Source: Irineochytrium annulatum
Taxonomy: Eukaryota > Chytridiomycota > Chytridiomycetes > Chytridiales > Chytridiaceae
Direction: 5' to 3'
Assembly: GCA_027600665.1 (NCBI GenBank)
Contig: JADGJL010000001.1
Span: 1 to 64,000 of the forward strand
Length of the DNA: 64,000 nt
Both the position numbers and the translations under genes were made by a program. This document shows positions 30,801 through 35,559 of this stretch, piece after piece. The notes beneath the pieces were generated by a model. It worked only from the letters and a program-made list of their open reading frames with translations. It was not told where the DNA came from and did not search any database. The first letter of the stretch is position 1. Each line of letters opens with the position of its first letter.

Positions 30801-31334
30801 AGCACCCGTAACCATATAGTTTCTTTGAGTGAATCCTGTATAGCTGATGATTGGTTCAGTATCGTCATATCTCGTCCATCCATCTTCAGGAGCCGTTATA
30901 ACAGCTCCAACACTTCTAGTCATGTACCCATCTTCACCTAAATCGACAGCATCTAAAATTAGAGTTTTGCTGTCTACTGTTTTAATTTGAACAATATGTT
31001 TACCTTGGGATAGATCTTTTTTTTCAAAGACTAAGGCTTTGGTTCTGGAAGTTGTTGAGTCTTCATTGATTATTCCAACGTTAGTTCCATCAATAATAAC
31101 TTGAGCCGTTGTTGTTCTACCTGAATACAAACCACCTATAATTCTTACTTTCGTTCCATAAAAAGTAAAGCTCATCGTTGAACCACTGGTCGAAGTATAC
31201 TTTGCACTTCCATTATAGTTTCCAGCAAGTGTTTCTGTTGACCATATACCTGTGTACACAATCATGTTATTCGTATCATCGTACCTCTGCCATCCACTTT
31301 CTGGTACAGCTAATTGATCTCCAAATACTGCCAT
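27867..31334 (-). CDS. Large modular adhesin/tail-fibre-like protein with four tandem domains
   Basis: 1155 residues, the largest product of the array. Residues 5-571 are four tandem copies of a roughly 140-residue beta-sandwich, each running from xVPESGWxRYD to LDAVDIDxDGYxxR. Residues 572-900 match the whole protein of the preceding gene (31338-32039), including SWDSIN and NEWDKYIVNS...SGFRPLL, but are interrupted by an inserted discoidin-like domain. Residues about 920-1085 are a further discoidin-like domain (TTPSGIASASSIN, PKSWTFEGSNDAVNWAVLDT). The end is the shared C-terminal module (DTFINEGMDDL ... GLGKLFKRSIDLKK). No secretion signal, sortase motif or S-layer domain is seen. The role is inferred as a multivalent glycan-binding fibre. 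Confidence 0.72.
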   Translation of the reverse strand: MAVFGDQLAVPESGWQRYDDTNNMIVYTGIWSTETLAGNYNGSAKYTSTSGSTMSFTFYGTKVRIIGGLYSGRTTTAQVIIDGTNVGIINEDSTTSRTKALVFEKKDLSQGKHIVQIKTVDSKTLILDAVDLGEDGYMTRSVGAVITAPEDGWTRYDDTEPIISYTGFTQRNYMVTGAYEGKSSYNADGSTVGEVVFSFVGTKVRIISSSTNTSRAQSVSISIDGDVETFTPRTSVIQAQTIVYEKIGLPYGTHTIKIFDFKGVTSGAAAFGLDAIDIDSDGSLVRYIGSEVTVPESGWSRYDADSLEHSGTDWKTVANTTGRVFEGGSVMYSNVIGNYIKFSFTGKKIRLVAEYGSLYDPNVEVSIDGVVEYINLSTTSSSYQPQRIVLEKTNLSEGSHEVVVKKVSGTGNFHIDAVDVDVNGYIVRPIGSQLTTPDAGWKRYDNSSAMKYEGLGWVSATGDPNTYAGTAHYISLNGASSNSIKFNFYGTKLRIIDLYWTNRVDNVTIEIDGKVSTWNPNNPANKYQILVFEVSGLEKGLHEVKLSTTSLSGTFSLDAVDIDLDGRMFHPDEVTSIAELEVGKRIRCHYIAARNSAGVFSRLGEETFDFIGSSGSPIPMGDFYWIMVEDWNKRKFLVADRNIQNAISWDSINKEGYVFGVESTTIFKTYNKTPYLTSASDVYSVTGIGNSLTNEDPWRAFSLNGWWGSYAGTGLILDCKRRVKFGEIKVTAYYGANMASVIDVYGSDNNVDYNLIKSCQKSSWSNSEQATFYFDEPVGYRYYKIMKTTQVSGSNAARLTLELSYSEKVDNNNIFKVRLLTGGINSSDKDNEWDKYIVNSTLNGTIIAGDNNVWNWGGIASLSSTSNTSTNRAQRGNSISGYGAVATTLTNATSGFRPLLKVEILPMDRSFINHEGSYKKYLPIEFIESNDNAISVMTSNTTPSGIASASSINSASYDAYQAFNGIQDERYGWASLTPVSWLQYQFPTKKIIYKYSLSMRTNSTYYVSGEQPKSWTFEGSNDAVNWAVLDTQTDNATLVRGSIEEYRINNSDAYTYYRVNVSANQGNATITVIAELKMFEKTQKGGVVGWNTTSRTLPSEDTFINEGMDDLSVLDRKNEVLVQTMTSNGSLGLGKLFKRSIDLKKYFEITTISVK
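29622..31322 (-). repeat. Four tandem domain-length repeats within the large fibre gene
   Basis: The repeats encode residues 5-142, 143-288, 289-431 and 432-571. They are diverged at the protein level, not recent DNA duplications: conserved positions are GW-x-RYD near the start, GTKVRI in the middle and LDAVDID near the end. Confidence 0.8.
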
Positions 31335-31337
31335 CTA

Positions 31338-32039
31338 CTACAACTCCCTATATTCAAATAATGGTCGAAATCCCCAAGTGGGATAAGAACCACCACTTGC
31401 AGAGTAGTTTATGTCACTCCACTGTGCTCTCGTATTACTACCTCTTCCAATGCGCTGATTATTAGATGCTGTTGTAGTCGAATTTCCAGCTTTGTCTCTC
31501 CATGTGCCATAATTCGGTGTTTCTTTGCACCAGCTATAATTACTTAAATGATGAAAAACATCATCTAGAATTTTTCCTGGCAGAATCTTGTTTACAGGAA
31601 AATTAATGAGATACTTGTCCCACTCATTAATTGTGGGAAAGGCTCCAAAACCCAAATCGGCATTTGACTTATTTCCATTTGAATCGGCATATAATACACC
31701 TCCGCTTAAAGAGCGAATCGAACCCGATTCAAATGTAACGCCTTCTATCCAATTTTTAGAGTTGAGTTGATCCCATGTGATAGAGTTGAAAATCATTCTA
31801 TCGGAAATGAGTAATCCCTTGTCTACCTTAATAAAGTAAAACGTTCCACCCACTCCTGCTGTAGTTCCTAAACCGGCTAATGGTATTTCTCCGCTATTCG
31901 CAGGAGCGCCAGACCCAAAATTATATACTGTAGTTAGTGCGATAGTACTTCCTCTGACTGCACCACATTTGATATAATCCCCAATCTCCATGTCCTCCAC
32001 ACGCTCTCTCAACTGCCCTGTCGTGGCTGGAACTGCCAT
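31338..32039 (-). CDS. Fibre-associated protein sharing a domain with the large fibre gene
   Basis: 233 residues. The sequence aligns along its length with residues 572-900 of the next gene product: an N-terminal ERVEDMEIGDYIKCGA segment, then KGLLISDRMIFNSITWDQLN, NEWDKYLINFP and a C-terminal SGGSYPTWGFRPLFEY. A domain ending in GFRPLL occurs in bacterial phage-tail-like and surface proteins. No signal peptide is present. It lies only four bases from both neighbours, so stoichiometric production is likely. Confidence 0.65.
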   Translation of the reverse strand: MAVPATTGQLRERVEDMEIGDYIKCGAVRGSTIALTTVYNFGSGAPANSGEIPLAGLGTTAGVGGTFYFIKVDKGLLISDRMIFNSITWDQLNSKNWIEGVTFESGSIRSLSGGVLYADSNGNKSNADLGFGAFPTINEWDKYLINFPVNKILPGKILDDVFHHLSNYSWCKETPNYGTWRDKAGNSTTTASNNQRIGRGSNTRAQWSDINYSASGGSYPTWGFRPLFEYREL

Positions 32040-32043
32040 AAAT

Positions 32044-32616
32044 TCACCCCTTGCTCACTCTGATTCTATCCACTTTTTTAAATTTCGTATTTTCAACCTT
32101 CTGACGTAATACTGTCCCTGTTGGAGTATCCGCTGCTCGTTCCATGTTCAATTGATATATTCTCTTTAAGCCTAGTGAACCCGAGTCACTTTCAATAAAA
32201 GGATTACTGTATTTTCCCTTCTCCTTGAAATCGTCTATGTAGAAATTCGAATATTCTCTCTCAGCTGCAATCTCAATTTTCAACTTCGCATACTTTGCTG
32301 GAGATTTAGGAGCAGTTACATCTGTTACGATCTCCTCATACGCCCCCCACTCAAAACCATCCTCAGATGTGCTCCAGTAGATTTTGTATGATGCTCCACC
32401 CATTACGTCTACACTTGCAGCTACACCTTTAAACGAAGCGATCTTATCCTGAATCCGAATGGGAGTGGATTCCCAAGATCCATTAGCTGGATAGATTGAA
32501 TTCCCGTCCGCATCTTGGCTCAACTCTCTTAGTTTCAACTTTTGATCCTCATATATGGTATCTTGAAATACACCAACCGATAGATCTATCTCTAGTGCAA
32601 TTTCTTGAATTGCCAT
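32044..32616 (-). CDS. Tail-structure-like protein of unknown function
   Basis: 190 residues, beta-rich, with a central segment of the type seen in baseplate-associated beta-sandwiches (SYKIYWSTSEDGFEWGAYEEIV, KYAKLKIEIAAEREYSNFYIDDF). The C-terminus (SGSLGLKRIYQLNMERA) vaguely recalls the shared terminal module of the other fibre genes. AGGTGGTGATATT precedes the ATG. I do not recognise a named family. Confidence 0.6.
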   Translation of the reverse strand: MAIQEIALEIDLSVGVFQDTIYEDQKLKLRELSQDADGNSIYPANGSWESTPIRIQDKIASFKGVAASVDVMGGASYKIYWSTSEDGFEWGAYEEIVTDVTAPKSPAKYAKLKIEIAAEREYSNFYIDDFKEKGKYSNPFIESDSGSLGLKRIYQLNMERAADTPTGTVLRQKVENTKFKKVDRIRVSKG

Positions 32617-32649
32617 AATATCACCACCTATCTCATGTCAAAATCCAAC

Positions 32650-33270
32650 TCAACGAATATCCCAGTTTATGATCCCTGCATGATTTGCCTTCAGAGGAGC
32701 TACGATTTGATCTATGACAAATCCATTTTTACGAATAACCAATTGCCCAGGCAGGTCCTGATTGGAGGTAATTTTAATTTGGAGAAAGGCCGTTTCTTTC
32801 AAAGGCAGGGAACAAATACATTGAAAGTTAATCTGCACATCATTCAAATTCATTGTTTTTTTGTATCCGAAGTTAAAACATTCAATCGTATTATTGAAAG
32901 CCCCCGAACTCCCAGGGCCTGAGTGCCCACTCATATTCACATCTGAAGAAACATTCTTGAATTGAATGATGTCATTGTATAGAAAGGTCCTGCCCGTTAA
33001 AGGGTATTCTTGCTCTTCACATACGTAAGATACAGAGTACCGATCCGCATTAATATGAAAAACACCGTTGGCAACGTTGTGATACACGTGAGATCCTTGC
33101 CCGATCAATCCGAAAGAGACCAACTTTTCTTTGTTAATATTATAAAAACTGTTTGATTGTTGAGTCTGCAGATCAAATTCGCTTAAATAAGTACCATCAT
33201 AATAATCTGCAATCCATACATAAGCTTGACATACAGGTGAGCGCGTAAATTGTGTATTACCTAGAATCAC
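32650..33270 (-). CDS. Structural protein of unknown function
   Basis: 206 residues from the GTG at 33270, which has a strong AAAGGAGG seven bases upstream. A longer frame to 33390 would run through the internal terminator and overlap the upstream gene, so I reject it. The product is beta-rich and contains several Cys residues; the CQAYVWIADYYDGTYLSEFD and TIECFNFGYKKTMNLND segments stand out. There is no signal peptide. The family is not recognised; position in the array suggests a structural part. Confidence 0.6.
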   Translation of the reverse strand: MILGNTQFTRSPVCQAYVWIADYYDGTYLSEFDLQTQQSNSFYNINKEKLVSFGLIGQGSHVYHNVANGVFHINADRYSVSYVCEEQEYPLTGRTFLYNDIIQFKNVSSDVNMSGHSGPGSSGAFNNTIECFNFGYKKTMNLNDVQINFQCICSLPLKETAFLQIKITSNQDLPGQLVIRKNGFVIDQIVAPLKANHAGIINWDIR

Positions 33271-33285
33271 AGGACTTCCTCCTTT

Positions 33286-33318
33286 TAATAAAAAGGACAG
33301 GCTGCAATAGCCTGTCCT
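33286..33318 (-). terminator. Internal terminator inside the fibre operon, after the 180-residue gene
   Basis: The perfect ten-base stem AGGACAGGCT with AGCCTGTCCT has a five-base loop and is followed on the minus strand by TTTTTATT. It lies 17 bases after one stop and ends about 15 bases before the next start. Confidence 0.85.
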
Positions 33319-33334
33319 CATGATTGTTTCTTTT

Positions 33335-33877
33335 TTACACGTATCGATAAGAGATACGTTTTTTGAATTGTTGCTTGCCACTTTTTGCATTCAGCGGTAC
33401 TACACATTGAATGGATAGGGTCACATAGTTACCAGCCGCATCTTGAGGATTTCCATTATTACTCACGCCCAAGATTTCTTTCGGCCCGGGTGCAAATGGT
33501 GTTGCATAAGCGGTTCCTGTATGGTCTTTAGTTGTCTTGCCTGTTGTTCCGATGGGTTTAGAGAAATCCTTGCCAATTCGTGAACTTTCTTCTTCCAGGT
33601 CTGTCTCGCCCAAGGAGTCAACCTGAACGTGGAACCAGTTATTCTTCACCACTTCTACATCATGAGCCTCTGTGTCACCAGTACCACCAGTCATATCTCG
33701 CGTAGTAATCGTGCAATCTTCCATTTTAGATACGTCCGAAGCACCGTTCTTATTGTTCCAAACATTGAAGATAAAAATATCACTTTTGCTATCTGCATCA
33801 ATAACCTTGTAGTCGAACGGTGCACTAATCTCATTACTATGTGTAGCATCCATCCATGAAATAATCGGTTGTGTCAT
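33335..33877 (-). CDS. Putative major structural protein of unknown family
   Basis: 180 residues, rich in Asp, Thr and Gly, with no Cys-rich or membrane segment. It starts MTQPIISWMDATHSNEI and ends with a basic beta-strand KQQFKKRISYRYV. A strong AAAGGAGATGG site and an intrinsic terminator directly behind it suggest that it is made in higher amounts than the downstream genes, as for a tube or shaft subunit. That role is an inference; I do not recognise the family. Confidence 0.6.
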   Translation of the reverse strand: MTQPIISWMDATHSNEISAPFDYKVIDADSKSDIFIFNVWNNKNGASDVSKMEDCTITTRDMTGGTGDTEAHDVEVVKNNWFHVQVDSLGETDLEEESSRIGKDFSKPIGTTGKTTKDHTGTAYATPFAPGPKEILGVSNNGNPQDAAGNYVTLSIQCVVPLNAKSGKQQFKKRISYRYV

Positions 33878-33897
33878 TATAATCCATCTCCTTTGAT

Positions 33898-34659
33898 TTA
33901 TGTTCTGATTGTTAATTGAATCGTAAGATGTTGTATATTTGAACCTGCTTTGATGATGTTGATTCTGAAAATATCTCCAGCCTCCACTTTTTTCATCTCA
34001 AATGTAGCCTTACCATCATCTTGATGTTGAAGTGCCTCAAACTTCAGTGAACTTCCCATCACATCCTGCCAGTGAATGAGATCCTTGGAATGTTCAATTC
34101 TGATCTCAGTTGCGGTATCTCCAGAAACCCCACAATAGCCCTTTACATGTACAATCTCGCCATCGAATGGAAAGGGGGCTAAAATTCCCAGTACTTCCGG
34201 GTACACCCGTGATTCTTTGCAAAAGACCATAACGCGATCCTGTACTTCCAACGGAATCTCATTTAATTTCAGATGTTCAGCTGTACTCATGAGCCCATCC
34301 ACATCGGAATTAACAACCTGAAGGTTTTGACCAAATACATCAATCTCTACCCATGTCTTCCCATCGTAACGATATCGTTTGCCATCCTTGTACGTTTGTA
34401 CCGTCCAGCCTATTTCAGGAGAAGGGTACTGCATACTTAACTCCTCAAAATTAGCAACTGGACTCTGATAAACAAGTCGAGTCGTTTGATAAGCCTCTTT
34501 TGCTTTTCCGGCAGCCTGCATGGCTTCGCTAGCAGCATCCAGTGCCCGCCTGATAGCAAGTTCAATTTCGCCAGATTCCCCAGGCTGCCCTGGGCTACTA
34601 TGTTTGACTGCTTCTCTAATTAAAGACTCTACGTGTGCTAAAGTTATCCCATTAGACAT
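33898..34659 (-). CDS. Phage-tail-like protein, first structural gene of the array
   Basis: 253 residues. The N-terminal 65 residues are a helical stretch (IELAIRRALDAASEAMQAAGKAKEAYQ) following a short collagen-like SPGQPGESGE. Next comes a segment often seen in phage tail proteins, GWTVQTYKDGKRYRYDGKTWVEID near residues 80-105; the C-terminal half is beta-rich. No signal peptide is present. The ribosome site TAGGTAGGTG is weak and follows the stop of a possible 12-codon leader ORF by about ten bases. Confidence 0.62.
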   Translation of the reverse strand: MSNGITLAHVESLIREAVKHSSPGQPGESGEIELAIRRALDAASEAMQAAGKAKEAYQTTRLVYQSPVANFEELSMQYPSPEIGWTVQTYKDGKRYRYDGKTWVEIDVFGQNLQVVNSDVDGLMSTAEHLKLNEIPLEVQDRVMVFCKESRVYPEVLGILAPFPFDGEIVHVKGYCGVSGDTATEIRIEHSKDLIHWQDVMGSSLKFEALQHQDDGKATFEMKKVEAGDIFRINIIKAGSNIQHLTIQLTIRT

Positions 34660-34670
34660 AATTCACCTAC

Positions 34671-34709
34671 CTAAGCGTTATGTAGCTTTCTTTGTAAGAC
34701 AGTTTCCAA
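34671..34709 (-). CDS. Possible 12-codon leader ORF
   Basis: A TTG at 34709 has a very strong ribosome site (AGGGGGAGG) seven bases upstream and opens METVLQRKLHNA, then TAG. This ribosome site serves no other start codon, and the next gene begins 11 bases after the stop. The ORF overlaps one arm of an inverted repeat. It may be a leader peptide coupling translation to the fibre operon, or chance. Confidence 0.3.
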   Translation of the reverse strand: METVLQRKLHNA

Positions 34710-34741
34710 GTTGATACCTCCCCCTAACTAGGAAACCTGTC
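34698..34741 (-). promoter_or_regulatory. Inverted repeat in the leader of the fibre operon
   Basis: GACAGGTTTCC and GGAAACTGTC (one bulged base) flank about 23 bases that hold the AGGGGGAGG ribosome site. As RNA this would form a stem presenting or hiding the site; as DNA it could be an operator. It sits between the polymerase genes and the structural genes. Confidence 0.45.
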
Positions 34742-34800
34742 TCTGGCTTATCATTAAAGAAATTCTTGAACAACCATGCGAAGCATTGCTGTGTCTAGCT

Positions 34801-35559
34801 TTAGAGAAGTTTTCTAATGGGATTAATGCCGTTTTTTTTACATTCCTTGCAGTATTTCATTCGGTTCGATTTTGCCAGCATCCGTTTTCCGCATACAGTA
34901 CAATTTTTAATATTCTCTCCTTTCCAGCGGGAGTACTCCAACACAAAGTCATCGAAGCGAACTAACTGGAAGGCGACCTCACCATACTCCACAGCGAACA
35001 AAACCTGTACATTAGTCGAATCTAAGCGATTACTTTCTTTGAGATACCCTAACTGAATAAGTTTGTACACTAATAGCCCCTGATCTTTTTTGCTTACTGC
35101 CATTTGGGTATCGCCATAGATTTCTTTCCATTGATTATTAATCCAATACGTATCATTTTTATTGATTTGTTTGTTGATCTTGCTATAGACCAGTAAAACA
35201 AAGGCCAATCTCTCAAGTCGTTTACTTTTGAGTCGTTTGATCTTTTGAAGTTCTTCGTGCATTACTGGTACATGATCAATCTCGATTAGGGTGCTCTTGT
35301 TGGCATCCTCCCTTATCTTGATATACTTCTGCGACTGCTTAATGATACGATTGAGGAATGTATCCCACTGGACAGCATTGTAGTCTGGGTAGTATCGGGT
35401 CATAAACTGATTTAATAACGTGTACGTATCTTCGACGTTCTTCCCCTTTTCAAGCCCATATTTAGCTAAACAAATCAACGTTTTGGTTGGCTTCTTATCC
35501 ATGATCCCATGTGCAATGGCCTGCTCGGCATGCTGACGTTCATTCAGAATGATTTTCAA
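34801..35559 (-). CDS. Zinc-ribbon protein coupled to the two-barrel RNA polymerase
   Basis: 252 residues from a TTG at 35559 that overlaps the polymerase stop (TTGA), with AAGGAG eight bases upstream. The last 40 residues hold a C-x2-C-x13-C-x2-C zinc ribbon (NCTVCGKRM ... YCKECKK) followed by a basic tail. The middle part (VSKKDQGLLVYKLIQLGYLKESNR) looks like a winged-helix unit; the N-terminal half is helical. I do not recognise a family. The overlap and the DNA-binding look suggest a partner of the polymerase, such as an initiation or specificity factor. This is inference. Confidence 0.65.
   Translation of the reverse strand: MKIILNERQHAEQAIAHGIMDKKPTKTLICLAKYGLEKGKNVEDTYTLLNQFMTRYYPDYNAVQWDTFLNRIIKQSQKYIKIREDANKSTLIEIDHVPVMHEELQKIKRLKSKRLERLAFVLLVYSKINKQINKNDTYWINNQWKEIYGDTQMAVSKKDQGLLVYKLIQLGYLKESNRLDSTNVQVLFAVEYGEVAFQLVRFDDFVLEYSRWKGENIKNCTVCGKRMLAKSNRMKYCKECKKNGINPIRKLL

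Noticed and set aside
29622..31322. Possible CRISPR array or DNA tandem repeat
   Set aside because: The repeats are domain-length protein repeats of over 400 bases with diverged DNA, and no short direct repeats or spacers are seen.
32650..33390. Longer 246-codon version of the structural gene at 32650
   Set aside because: It would read through the intrinsic terminator and overlap the upstream gene; the GTG at 33270 has a strong ribosome site.
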